Both the position numbers and the translations under genes were made by a program. This document shows, one piece after another, positions 6,908-16,600 of a DNA stretch of 64,000 nt (the first letter of the stretch is position 1; the number at the start of each line of letters is the position of its first letter). The notes below the pieces were generated by a model. The model had not been told where the DNA came from, made no database searches, and was given only the letters and a program-made list of their open reading frames with translations. The DNA is from Lusitaniella coriacea LEGE 07157 (GTDB taxonomy: Bacteria; Cyanobacteriota; Cyanobacteriia; Cyanobacteriales; Spirulinaceae), in assembly GCF_015207425.1 (NCBI RefSeq), contig NZ_JADEWZ010000004.1, positions 62,001 through 126,000 on the forward strand, read 5' to 3'.

Positions 6908-9568
6908 ATGACTGCATTCAAATTTAAACCCACATTAGCTCTCGCGATCGCGGCGACAATTCCCCTCTCCCAAAAAGCCTGGGGACAAAGCGTTACAGTC
7001 GAAGGAGAACTTGAAAATTCTGACGAAATTAACGCCTTCGCACCCGCTACAGAAATTGAAGAAGAGACTGCAACTATCGCAGAGCCTTCCACCCCGATAA
7101 GTTCGCCAGAGCCTGAATTTGCAGTTGTACCGGAACCCTTAATTCAAGTCGAACGAACCCCAGAACCCGAAGTTGAAGAATTAGAATCAAGTTCCAGCGA
7201 AGAAGAAGGCAAATTTACATCAGTTTCAACCGAACAAACCTTAGAAGCTGAAGTAAAAATATTAGAGCAAAAAGCTACAAATAAAGCAGAACCTTCTATG
7301 CCTGCCAGTTTAGAAGAGCCAGAATTTAGTAGCGTTGAATCTTTACCCGAATATCCCAACTATGCAAAATCCGCAGCCGATTTGCAGCGCCAAATCCCAG
7401 AAGAGAAAGCCATAGAAAACTGCACTAAAACAGGACAAGGAAATTGTGCGGAACAGGCACAAAAATCTGAAGTCGCCGTTCTCGAAACTTCTCAACTGAT
7501 TGAAGAAGTCACCCAAGATTCTAACGAAAATAATCCCCTCATCCCCCGCGAAATTCCTTCCCTCGTCCCCGCAACAACCCAAGAAGAAATCCCCGAAATT
7601 CCAGCAGTAGAAAATGAAGAATTTCAACTTTCCCCTCGCGTCATTCCCAACGAACGCATTACTCCCGCAATTACCAGCCTCTCCCTAAATAACGTCCCTA
7701 TCTCGCACTTAACCGAATGGGAAGCCTCCGCAACCGACACTTTCGGCGACAATATTAACAACCAGTTCAGCGTTAATGGAACCGTTCGCCTTAACAGTCA
7801 AATTTCCGAAAGTTTGACTCAGGATAATGTCTATACCATCGAACAGAACGGTCATTATTTGCAACTGCAAACCGCCACGCAGTCGAGGGAAATCGAAACC
7901 AGCGTTGTTGAACCCCAAACCTTGCTCGGATTTCAAATACAAATGAGCTTAACCGCACCCTGTCGCCTTCCCAACACAGACCCCAGTCAACAATGCACCT
8001 ATACGCCGGGATTGATTACCGATAGGGAAAGTATTGACCCCGATACCCTCCTTCCAACTCGCGTTTTGCAACCCTCTCGCTTGGGGGATGAAGTGACCGC
8101 GGAATCCCTCGCCGCCATTCAACAACCGGGGTTTCAGATGGGTGCAAATGGTCAGCAAGTGGGGATTGACCTCTTCTTTCCCAATGCGGGGACGATTGAC
8201 GGGAACGAACAGTCCTCTAGCACTTCGGTGAGGCGGGAAGAAACGGTGGATAATACCCCTGTTCCAATTTACGCTAGCGTGCGGCAAATTGTTCGGGCAA
8301 ACGATCGCGAGGCGGTTTTGGGACGGACAATTCGCGGCGTTCCTTTTGTGGTTGGGGATAAAAATACGCTGCTCAATTCGGCATTACAGTTGAGTAATTT
8401 TCTTCCGGATGCGGAACCCACTTTAGAGGGAAGCGAAAATCCGGTTAACACTAATGTCAATCGCAACCTCTTTTTAGCGGCGAATAACACGCGACTCCCG
8501 GCTAATAGTTTTACGGTTTATCAGGCAGGAATCGGACGGGCAGAAACGCCAGAAGCTGATATCACGGACATTAGAGAAACTCCTGCGGCGAATTTTAATA
8601 GTCTGTGGTTGGGGATTTCTCCGATTACCGAACGTAGTTTCTCAACCACCAATCGCTTTGAAGTGACAGGACCTCGGCGAACGATCGCGGAAGGTGGCGG
8701 TGAGGGGGGTGTTAATTCGGATGTGAGCTTTTTATCCCTGGTCAACGGTCAAGAATTTTCCACCCAAAATCTGCCAAACTTCTACACGCAAGTCTATTTG
8801 AAATTCTTCAATACCGATGTCAACAGTATTACCGGAAGTCGCTTGCGAGAGGAGACAAACTATTATCCCCATTTGAGCTTTACGGGGAACGTGACGGGGA
8901 CAGAAGATATATTTAGATATTACGCCGGCGCGATCGCGGGCAACAATATAAAAGCCTACCTCGGTGCAGACTACACCAAAACTACTCAAAATGGCTGGTC
9001 GTTCGCTGCGGGAGGAATCGGCTACCTTAACCCCGATCGCGATTATTATAGCCAACTGCAAGGAAGCGTCGCCAAACGCATTACATTGGGAGACAATGCC
9101 AACTTAGTCCTTTCTGGCAGCGCTAACTACGCCCTCGATCGCGAAACCACCATCGGCGAAACTGTTATCATCGATCCCGCGAGTTCCCTCTCCGTGGGTG
9201 CAAGAGCAAATGTAGGGCCCATTTCTGCGGGGGTTGCAGGCTTCTTTGGCGGCATTTTACCCAATTCCGTCGGTAATACTCTAGTGACCGATCTTGCAGT
9301 GAATGTGGGCGATCGCGCGCGCATCTCCGGTTACTATACCCCTATCAACAACAGTTCCAGTCGTTCTCGCTACGGCGTGAAAGCCGATGTGAAATTGGGC
9401 GACGATTATAATAGTCCCACCTTAAGCCTCGGATGGGCGAATCAACAATACGGCTTTGGCAACGATCCCTCTGGCAGCGAAATCGTTCAGAACGATAATG
9501 TTTTCACCATTCAAATGCGCTTTGGCAGTCCGCGCAATCCCTTCAGTCTTCCGAACCCCACACCGTAA
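6908..9568 (+). CDS. Large exported protein, probable outer-membrane beta-rich C-terminus
   Basis: An 886-residue protein with an AGGAG ribosome site. Residues 1-26 are a signal peptide (probable cut after WGQ). Residues 30-250 are a low-complexity, strongly acidic region rich in Glu, Pro and Ser, likely disordered. Residues 255-400 look like a compact beta domain with one Cys pair (APCRLP ... QQCTYTPG) that could form a disulphide. From about 600 to the end, amphipathic strands with Tyr and Gly at turns alternate, and the strand near the C-terminus ends with an aromatic residue (FTIQMRF) before a short Pro-rich tail. This resembles an outer-membrane barrel. I do not recognise a named family. 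The gene lies downstream of and codirectional with the small secreted protein gene. Confidence 0.7.
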   Translation: MTAFKFKPTLALAIAATIPLSQKAWGQSVTVEGELENSDEINAFAPATEIEEETATIAEPSTPISSPEPEFAVVPEPLIQVERTPEPEVEELESSSSEEEGKFTSVSTEQTLEAEVKILEQKATNKAEPSMPASLEEPEFSSVESLPEYPNYAKSAADLQRQIPEEKAIENCTKTGQGNCAEQAQKSEVAVLETSQLIEEVTQDSNENNPLIPREIPSLVPATTQEEIPEIPAVENEEFQLSPRVIPNERITPAITSLSLNNVPISHLTEWEASATDTFGDNINNQFSVNGTVRLNSQISESLTQDNVYTIEQNGHYLQLQTATQSREIETSVVEPQTLLGFQIQMSLTAPCRLPNTDPSQQCTYTPGLITDRESIDPDTLLPTRVLQPSRLGDEVTAESLAAIQQPGFQMGANGQQVGIDLFFPNAGTIDGNEQSSSTSVRREETVDNTPVPIYASVRQIVRANDREAVLGRTIRGVPFVVGDKNTLLNSALQLSNFLPDAEPTLEGSENPVNTNVNRNLFLAANNTRLPANSFTVYQAGIGRAETPEADITDIRETPAANFNSLWLGISPITERSFSTTNRFEVTGPRRTIAEGGGEGGVNSDVSFLSLVNGQEFSTQNLPNFYTQVYLKFFNTDVNSITGSRLREETNYYPHLSFTGNVTGTEDIFRYYAGAIAGNNIKAYLGADYTKTTQNGWSFAAGGIGYLNPDRDYYSQLQGSVAKRITLGDNANLVLSGSANYALDRETTIGETVIIDPASSLSVGARANVGPISAGVAGFFGGILPNSVGNTLVTDLAVNVGDRARISGYYTPINNSSSRSRYGVKADVKLGDDYNSPTLSLGWANQQYGFGNDPSGSEIVQNDNVFTIQMRFGSPRNPFSLPNPTP

Positions 9569-9570
9569 TG

Positions 9571-9665
9571 GGAGACGGGGAAGCTTTTTTGAGGACACGG
9601 GGAAACGGGGACACGGAGACGCGGGGATAGGGAGACAGGGAGTTGGGGGAGTTGGGGAGGGGGAA
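9571..9665. repeat. Low-complexity GGGGAGAC-type intergenic repeat
   Basis: A run of degenerate units of the form GGGGAAACGGGGACACGGAGACGCGGGGATAGG lies just after the stop of the 6908 gene. The same type of purine-rich repeat occurs inside the GT39-like gene (about 33750-33795) and near 57475-57565. It is a common mobile-looking cyanobacterial intergenic repeat with no coding potential. Confidence 0.6.
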
Positions 9666-9814
9666 ATAGCAGGTTTCAGGTTTTTGCTGAATGCTGTTGA
9701 CTGATGACCGAAGAGTGGGACGCTTTTGTATATTGAGTGATGAGAGAGTTGGCATAGGATTTGCCAAAAATTTCCAACTCTCGCCGTCAACCATTGGTTG
9801 CTGCTTAATCAACA

Positions 9815-11494
9815 ATGTCCCGTCCCAACCGCCTGCACTGCATCAATCCTCTCTGTCAGTCTCCCTGTCCGCAACCGGGAGATAATCGATTTTGTCAGCG
9901 TTGTGGCACGTCGTTGTATCTCAATGGACGTTACATTCCCTTCGGACATTTGGGAACGGGGGGATTTGCGGCGATTTATGAGGTTTGGGATTTGCAGCAG
10001 CAGGAGGAAAAGGTGTTGAAGGTTCTCACTGCAACCTCCGAAAAAGCATTGCAATTATTCCAGCAAGAAGCCTCTGTTTTGGCAAGTTTGCACCATCCCG
10101 GCGTTCCTCGCGTCGAACCGAACAGTTTTTTTGAGGTGAAAACCCCCGCACAGTCGATTTACTGTCTGGCGATGGAAAAGATTGTTGGTCATAACCTAGA
10201 AGAGATTCTCTCTCAACACTATCCCCAAGGGTATCCCGAAGATTTGGTGGGAGATTGGTTGTGTCAATTGGTGGAAATTTTGGAGGTTTTGCACGAGCGT
10301 AAAATCGTTCACCGGGATATTAAACCGTCTAATTTAATGCTGCGATCGCGCACTTCTAGAGATAGCGGACAATTGGTTTTAATTGACTTTGGCGGCGCGA
10401 AACAACAAAATGCAACCCAAAGTTCGACGCGCTTGTTTTCCTCCGGTTACAGTCCCCCCGAACAGATTGCTGGGGGAGGGGTTGAGTCTTCGGCGGATAT
10501 TTATGCTTTAGGACGCACTGCAATTCATTTACTCACGGGGAAATACCCTGCCAATTTCTCAGAAGATATGGATACGGGACAATTGCTGTGGAGGGATGGG
10601 GTATTGGTGGGGGATGCCTTGGCAGATTTGCTCGATGAGATGAGCAATTTGAACCCCGCAAAACGTCCCCAAAGCGCTCAAGACTTGCATCGACGTTTGG
10701 CGAGAATGCCGGGAATGGCGTTGAATCCCACCACCGCGATCGCGCGATCGATCTCAACTCTCGCCCAGTATAGTCGCCGTTGGGGAATTCAAGGGTACGC
10801 GATCGCGCGGCAAAAATTCGATCGCGGGTGGCACATCAGTTGGAAAATAACCAAAACCATCGCAACCATTACCACAAACACCACCCAAGAAATGGCGGGG
10901 AGTGGATTGGGTGCGGTTTTTGGGACGATTATTGGGTCTTTCCTCGCCTTTTGGACTCCTTTGGGGTGGATTTTTGCACGTGCGGTTCTAGAAGACATTC
11001 CCCGACTCTTACCGGGAATTCACATCCCCATTACGCCAGATATTCTACTCTTTTCCTGCGTTGGTTTTGGTACCGGGTGGGGACTCGCTAAAGTGGGCAA
11101 TTTTAATCGACGTTTCCCCCCAATTGCCGGGGGATTATTGAGTTTTTGTGGCTACGGTATGGGATGGTTGCTATGGCAGGGAATGCCCTATAGCGTTACA
11201 GACAATTTTTTCGCTTTAATTGCCACTGCAACAACTTTTTTGACCCTCAGTTTGGGACTCTCCAACTACCCCCTCCTCCATACTCTACTCACCACTGGGG
11301 GGACGATTGCCCTATTTTGGTTTTCCATTTATCGTGGCGTTTTGCCAGACAGTTTAATTCAAGACATTTTATCTTTTAAAAACTTCGATCTCACCCTTGG
11401 GTTTTGTAGTTTATTGGGCATGGGTTCGACCTTTTCCTTAAGCGTCAGCTATTACATTATCATTCCATTTTTCCAGTGGTTAGAACGCCCTTGA
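9815..11494 (+). CDS. Ser/Thr protein kinase with N-terminal zinc ribbon and C-terminal membrane segments
   Basis: A 559-residue protein. Residues 8-32 form a zinc ribbon with four Cys (two near the start, then CQRCG). The Hanks-type kinase domain spans about 40-290: glycine loop GTGGFA, VLKVL lysine strand, catalytic loop HRDIKPSN and metal-binding DFG in LIDFGGAKQ. Residues 370-555 contain four or more hydrophobic helices, anchoring the kinase in the membrane. This architecture is common in cyanobacterial SpkB/C-like regulators; the signal and targets are unknown. HIP1-rich sequence encodes the linker at about 310-340. The gene stands alone. Confidence 0.88.
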   Translation: MSRPNRLHCINPLCQSPCPQPGDNRFCQRCGTSLYLNGRYIPFGHLGTGGFAAIYEVWDLQQQEEKVLKVLTATSEKALQLFQQEASVLASLHHPGVPRVEPNSFFEVKTPAQSIYCLAMEKIVGHNLEEILSQHYPQGYPEDLVGDWLCQLVEILEVLHERKIVHRDIKPSNLMLRSRTSRDSGQLVLIDFGGAKQQNATQSSTRLFSSGYSPPEQIAGGGVESSADIYALGRTAIHLLTGKYPANFSEDMDTGQLLWRDGVLVGDALADLLDEMSNLNPAKRPQSAQDLHRRLARMPGMALNPTTAIARSISTLAQYSRRWGIQGYAIARQKFDRGWHISWKITKTIATITTNTTQEMAGSGLGAVFGTIIGSFLAFWTPLGWIFARAVLEDIPRLLPGIHIPITPDILLFSCVGFGTGWGLAKVGNFNRRFPPIAGGLLSFCGYGMGWLLWQGMPYSVTDNFFALIATATTFLTLSLGLSNYPLLHTLLTTGGTIALFWFSIYRGVLPDSLIQDILSFKNFDLTLGFCSLLGMGSTFSLSVSYYIIIPFFQWLERP

Positions 11495-11534
11495 GCTGTT
11501 GCTAACGCTCTTTCTTAAGCGATATGGACTATCA

Positions 11535-11700
11535 AAGTCTCTCTCCCAAAGTTGGGAGAGAGATTTAGAGAGAGGGCGAACAGCTCAGAAACAACACTTA
11601 TCGCGCCCTCTTCCCCCAGCCCCTTAAGGTCGGCTTGCGTCCTCTGAGGAAACCTCAGAGGCGTTCCGACCTCTCCCAATCCTGAGAGCAGGGGAGCCAG
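11535..11700. repeat. DUF559-associated repeat, copy A (interrupted by a palindrome)
   Basis: Starts with CTCTCCCAAAGTTGGGAGAG, runs through GGGCGAAC and a CAGAAACAACACTTATCGCG segment, and ends in GAGCAGGGGAGCCAG. Copies B (12137-12256) and C (12271-12527) share the same order of blocks. Copy A has a 48-base palindromic insertion at 11625-11672 that is absent from B and C. The family brackets the DUF559 gene on both sides. Confidence 0.75.
11625..11672. repeat. 48-base palindromic element inserted in repeat copy A
   Basis: The outer arms AGGTCGG and CCGACCT and the inner arms CCTCTGAGG and CCTCAGAGG form a long hairpin. Comparison with copies B and C, where CCCCT runs almost directly into CTCCCAATCC, shows the element is an insertion. 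It is probably a short interspersed palindromic repeat of the host genome. Confidence 0.65.
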
Positions 11701-11762
11701 AAAGATTTAGATAAAGGGCAAACAACAAACTTAAAGAAAACCTTCTTCGACACCCAATTCAT

Positions 11763-12134
11763 ATGACCGAAAAAACCCACCAACGCCTGCGCGGTACGAC
11801 TCCCGAAATTGACCAAGCTGCCCGTAAACTCCGCCATCAACCCACCTCAGCAGAATTTCGTTTATGGCAAGCATTGAGAAGCAAGAAGCTCAATGGTTTG
11901 CGTTTCCGTCGCCAGCATCCGGTGGGTCGCTTCATTCTGGATTTCTACTGTCCATCTTGCAAATTAGCAATTGAGTTGGATGGTGCAATTCACCAACGTC
12001 AAGCCGAATATGATGCCGCACGGACGCAGCAACTCGAACAGTTTGGCTATCGGGTAATTCGCTTTCGCAATGAACAGGTTATGGAGGATTTACCGGGTGT
12101 TTTGGCAGAAATTGCACAGATAGCAAGCGAGTAA
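11763..12134 (+). CDS. DUF559 (Vsr-like fold) endonuclease-domain protein
   Basis: A 123-residue protein of the DUF559 family, related in fold to very-short-patch repair and other PD-(D/E)XK nucleases. Diagnostic parts seen are ARKLRHQPTSAEFRLWQALR, GLRFRRQHPVGRFILDFYCP and LAIELDGAIHQ, followed by RVIRFRNEQV near the end. The Asp in ILDFYC and the Glu/Asp in IELDG are the expected metal-binding residues, so the active site looks intact. Biological role is unknown. It lies between copies A and B of a repeat family, which suggests it travels with, or is copied by, that repeat. Confidence 0.85.
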   Translation: MTEKTHQRLRGTTPEIDQAARKLRHQPTSAEFRLWQALRSKKLNGLRFRRQHPVGRFILDFYCPSCKLAIELDGAIHQRQAEYDAARTQQLEQFGYRVIRFRNEQVMEDLPGVLAEIAQIASE

Positions 12135-12136
12135 CG

Positions 12137-12256
12137 GTTCAAAGTCCCTCTCCCAAGGTTGGGAGAGGGATTTAGGGAGAGGGCGAACAACTTAGAAACA
12201 ACACCTATCGCGCCCTCTTCCCCCAGCCCCTGCTCCCAATCCTGGGACCAGGGGAG
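12137..12256. repeat. DUF559-associated repeat, copy B (uninterrupted)
   Basis: Begins immediately after the DUF559 stop codon with CAAAGTCCCTCTCCCAAGGT and ends in a CAGGGGAGCCA block. It carries neither the palindrome of copy A nor the MITE of copy C, so it serves as the reference for the empty state of both insertions. Confidence 0.75.
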
Positions 12257-12270
12257 CCAATTCATCACAG

Positions 12271-12527
12271 TTCCTCTCCCAAAGTTGCCAGAGAGATTTA
12301 GCCTGGATTATTCATGACGATTCTGGAAAATTAATGAAAGCCTTGCTGTCCAATCACTCTAGCGATTTGTTCCAAAAACAGGGTGTTTTTTGTAATGCAC
12401 ACGGCATCAGGAATCTGACACTTGGTGAATAATCCAGGTTAGAGAGTGGGCGAACAACTCAGAAACAACGCTTATCGCGCCCTCTTCCCCCAACCCCTAC
12501 TCCCAATCCTGGGAGCAGGGGAGCCAG
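12271..12527. repeat. DUF559-associated repeat, copy C (interrupted by a MITE)
   Basis: Same block order as copies A and B: CTCTCCCAAAGTTG, then GAGAGATTTAG, then AGAGTGGGCGAACAACTC, then TCCCAATCCTGGGAGCAGGG. A 137-base element splits it at the ATTTAG block. Together with copy B and the MITE it fills the 406-base gap between the DUF559 gene and dus; no other gene is visible there. Confidence 0.75.
12302..12438. mobile_element. 137-base MITE with perfect 13-base ends and TTAG target duplication
   Basis: The left end CCTGGATTATTCA (12302-12314) is the exact reverse complement of the right end TGAATAATCCAGG (12426-12438). It is flanked by TTAG at 12298-12301 and 12439-12442. Removing the element and one TTAG restores GAGAGATTTAGAGAGTGGGC, matching the uninterrupted sister repeats. 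The interior has no ORF, so it needs a transposase in trans. Ends of the CCT...TTATTCA type with a 4-base duplication suggest an IS1380-like parent, but that assignment is tentative. Confidence 0.8.
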
Positions 12528-12540
12528 ATATGAGCAATCC

Positions 12541-13557
12541 TTACCCCTCTTTCGTGCCGTGGGCGATCGCGCGATCGATTAATTCAAACCCCTCCTCCAC
12601 ACTCTCCAACCGCGACAGCGCCTCCCGCAACTCTCCCGCACCCACAAATCCCTTTGCATACCACGCCATATGTTTGCGCGACTGAAAAATCCCGCGATCG
12701 CCCTTATACTCCCACAACCCTTGCAAATGCTCCTTCGCACAATCCAAACGCTCTCGCACCGTCGGTTCTGGTAACCGTTTTCCCGTCTTCAAAAAATAAT
12801 CAATTTCTCCCACCAAAAACGGATAACCCAACGTCCCCCGCGAACACATCACCCCATCCGCACCTGTCACCTCCAAACAGCGCACTGCCGCCTCAACAGA
12901 AAAAATATCCCCATTGGCAATTACCGGAATCGAAAGCACCTCCTTCACCCGTGTAATCCACTCCCACCGCGCCGTTCCCTTATATCCTTGAGCGCGAGTC
13001 CTCCCGTGCAGCGTCAGCATTTGCGCCCCCGCATCCTCCATACGCCGCGCAAAGTCGAGAATATTGATTTCCTCATCATTCCAACCAATTCGGGTTTTCA
13101 CCGTCACCGGAACCTCCACCGCCTGCACCACTTCCCGCACAATCGCCTCAGCAACATCCGGTTGGCGCAACAAAGAAGAACCGCCACCCCTGCGCGTAAT
13201 TTTATTCACCGGACAGCCCATATTAATATCTACCGTATCTGCCCCCTCCGCCACCGCTTTCTGTGCCGCCGCACCCATGAAATCCGGACGACAATCGAAC
13301 AATTGAATGCTGATAGGACGCTCATTTGGGTCAACATCCATGACCCTGGGTAACTCTTTAAGGTGATGCAACTCGCTCGCGCTAACCATCTCCGTGTACA
13401 TCATCGACTCTGGAGCATAGCGTCGCACCAAACGCCGAAATACCAAATCCGTTACCCCAGAGAGAGGAGATTGCAAAACGCGGCTGTTAACTGTGACAGA
13501 GCCAATTTTTAAGGGCGTGGAAAGTTCAGTTTGGAGTTGAGAACACAGAGAAATCAT
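12541..13557 (-). CDS. dus: tRNA-dihydrouridine synthase
   Basis: FMN-dependent enzyme that reduces uridines in tRNA to dihydrouridine using NADPH. The 338-residue protein has the full Dus TIM-barrel pattern: LQSPLSGVTDLVFRRLVRR at the start, catalytic Cys in DINMGCPVNK, TVKTRIGW, the HGRT phosphate-binding box and ANGDIFS. A C-terminal helical tRNA-binding domain (RKHMAWYAKG) follows. Overall it is closest to DusB. The ATG at 13557 is well placed. It is divergent from metH with 90 bases between the two starts. Its 3' end lies next to repeat copy C. Confidence 0.93.
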   Translation of the reverse strand: MISLCSQLQTELSTPLKIGSVTVNSRVLQSPLSGVTDLVFRRLVRRYAPESMMYTEMVSASELHHLKELPRVMDVDPNERPISIQLFDCRPDFMGAAAQKAVAEGADTVDINMGCPVNKITRRGGGSSLLRQPDVAEAIVREVVQAVEVPVTVKTRIGWNDEEINILDFARRMEDAGAQMLTLHGRTRAQGYKGTARWEWITRVKEVLSIPVIANGDIFSVEAAVRCLEVTGADGVMCSRGTLGYPFLVGEIDYFLKTGKRLPEPTVRERLDCAKEHLQGLWEYKGDRGIFQSRKHMAWYAKGFVGAGELREALSRLESVEEGFELIDRAIAHGTKEG

Positions 13558-13647
13558 AGGTCAGGCGTATTGCTCGATAGCCGCATCAACATTCTTAGGT
13601 AAAATCGTAACAATCTTTGTCCTTGTATGTCTTAAGCCAATAGCCCA

Positions 13648-16600
13648 ATGAACAGCCTTTTCCTCACCCATCTTCGCAGTCCAGAACGTCCTGTCCTCGT
13701 CTTTGATGGTGCGATGGGAACCTCTCTACAAACCCAGAATTTGACCGCAGAAGACTTCGGTGGGGCGCAATACGAAGGCTGTAACGAGTACCTCGTACAC
13801 ACCAAACCCGAAGCCGTGGAAAAAGTGCATCGCGGCTTTCTGGAAGTGGGGACAGATGTCATTGAAACCGATACCTTTGGCGGGACATCTGTTGTATTGG
13901 CAGAATACGATCTCGCCGACAAAGCCTACTCTCTCAACAAAGCCGCCGCAGAACTCGCTAAAAAAGTCGCCGCAGAATATTCTACTCCTGAAAAACCCCG
14001 CTTTGTTGCGGGTTCAATGGGCCCTGGAACCAAGCTTCCCACCCTCGGACACATTGATTTCGACACCCTTAAAAATTCTTACGTCGTTCAAGCAGAAGGA
14101 CTCTTTGATGGCGGTGCAGATTTACTCCTGGTTGAAACCTGTCAGGATGTCCTACAAATTAAAGCCGCCCTCAACGCAATTGAAGAAGTTTTTGTTAAAA
14201 AAGGACAGCGAATTCCCATCATGGTTTCGATTACGATGGAAGTCATGGGAACGATGCTCGTGGGTACGGAAATTAGCGCGGCGTTAGCAATTTTAGAACC
14301 TTATCCCATTGATATTTTAGGGTTGAATTGCGCTACAGGGCCCGAACAAATGAAGGAGCATATTAAATATTTGTCAGAAAATTCTCCCTTCATTGTTTCT
14401 TGTATTCCCAATGCAGGTTTGCCGGAAAATGTGGGCGGACAAGCGCACTATCGATTAACGCCAATGGAATTACGTTTTGCGTTGATGCACTTCATTGAAG
14501 ACTTAGGCGTACAAATTATCGGGGGATGTTGCGGAACTCGTCCGGATCACATTCAACAACTTGCAGAACTTGCCAAAAATTTAAAACCGAAAGAACGCAC
14601 TTTTTCCTACGAACCCTCGGCTGCATCAATTTATAGCACGCAACCCTATATACAAGATAATTCCTTCCTGATTGTTGGCGAACGTCTCAATGCAAGCGGT
14701 TCTAAAAAATGCCGTACTTTATTAAATAACGAAGATTGGGATGGACTCGTTTCTCTCGCAAAATCTCAGTTAAAAGAAGGCGCACACGTCCTCGATGTCA
14801 ACGTCGATTATGTGGGACGCGACGGGGTAAAGGATATGCACGAACTTGCCTCTCGTTTAGTGAATAATGTCACCTTGCCTTTAATGCTCGACTCCACAGA
14901 ATGGGAGAAAATGGAAGCGGGTTTGAAAGTTGCGGGTGGGAAATGCCTTCTCAATTCAACAAACTACGAAGATGGGGAACCCCGATTTTATAAGGTTCTA
15001 GAACTTGCGAAAAGATATGGTGCGGGGGTAGTTGTTGGAACCATTGATGAAGAAGGGATGGGACGAACGGCAGATAAGAAGTTTGAGATTGCTAAACGGG
15101 CATACAATGCCTCTATTGCCTATGGACTTGCACCCCATGAAATCTTTTTCGATCCCTTGGCTTTGCCTATTTCCACTGGGATTGAAGAGGATCGCGAGAA
15201 TGGAAAAGCAACCATTGAATCCATCCGTCGCATTCGCGAAGAACTGCCGGGATGTCATATTATTTTAGGGGTTTCTAATATTTCCTTTGGCTTAAACCCT
15301 GCGGCAAGACAAGTATTAAACTCGGTTTTTCTCCACGATGCAATGGAAGTGGGACTCGATGCGGCAATTGTCAGTGCAAGCAAGATTTTACCACTTTCCA
15401 AAATCGAACCCGATCATCAAAAAATTTGCCGCGATTTAATTAATGATTCTCGTCAATTTGAAGGTGAGGCTTGTACCTACGATCCGTTGGGAAAACTGAC
15501 AACGCTTTTTGCTGGGAAGAAGGCGAAAAAAGAGCAGGCAATTGATGCAAATCTCCCTGTGGAAGAACGCTTAAAACAACACATTATTGATGGAGAACGG
15601 ATTGGGTTAGATGCGGCTTTAGAGGAAGCGCGTCAAAAACATCCACCTCTCGATATCATCAATATCTTCCTTCTTAATGGCATGAAAGTAGTGGGAGAAT
15701 TATTCGGTTCGGGACAAATGCAGCTTCCTTTTGTATTACAATCTGCACAAACGATGAAAGCTGCTGTTGCTCATTTAGAACCCTATATGGAGAAAGATGA
15801 GGGAAGTAGCAATGCAAAAGGAACGGTTGTGATTGCAACAGTAAAAGGGGACGTTCACGATATAGGGAAGAACCTGGTTGATATCATTCTTTCCAATAAC
15901 GGCTACAAGGTGGTTAATCTCGGTATTAAACAACCTGTTGAAAATATCATTAAAGCTTATGAAGAACACCGAGCAGACTGTATCGCCATGAGTGGTTTGT
16001 TGGTGAAATCCACTGCTTTTATGAAAGAAAATTTAGCCACATTTAACGATCGCGGGATTACCGTTCCTGTGATTCTAGGCGGCGCTGCACTTACACCTAA
16101 GTTTGTTCACCAAGATTGCCAAAATACCTATCAGGGTCAAGTGATCTACGGTAAGGATGCGTTTTCCGATCTCCATTTTATGGAAAAATTAATGCCTGCA
16201 AAATCTTCAGAACAATGGGATAATCTTCAGGGATTTTTAGGGGAGTTTGCAGAAGAGAAGGGGAAAGTTATTGTCGAGAAGAAAAGTAAAGAATCCGGTT
16301 CATCTCAACCCTCTGAAGACGTAGAAATTCCCGTGGATACAACGCGATCTGAAGCGGTTGAAATTGACGTCGAACGTCCTACACCACCATTCTGGGGAAC
16401 GAAAATTTTGCAATCGGAAGAGATTTCTATCGAAGAAGTTTTTGAGTACTTAGATTTGCAAGCATTGATTGCGGGACAATGGCAATTTCGCAAACCGAAA
16501 GACCAAACAAGGGAAGAGTATGATGCGTTTTTAGCAGAGAAAGTTCACCCCATTTTAAAAGAGTGGAAACAAAAAGTCGTTGCTGAAAATCTCCTGCATC

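Noticed and set aside
13558-13647. Cobalamin riboswitch before metH
   Set aside because: The leader is only 90 bases and lacks the conserved B12-box and long paired regions of that riboswitch.
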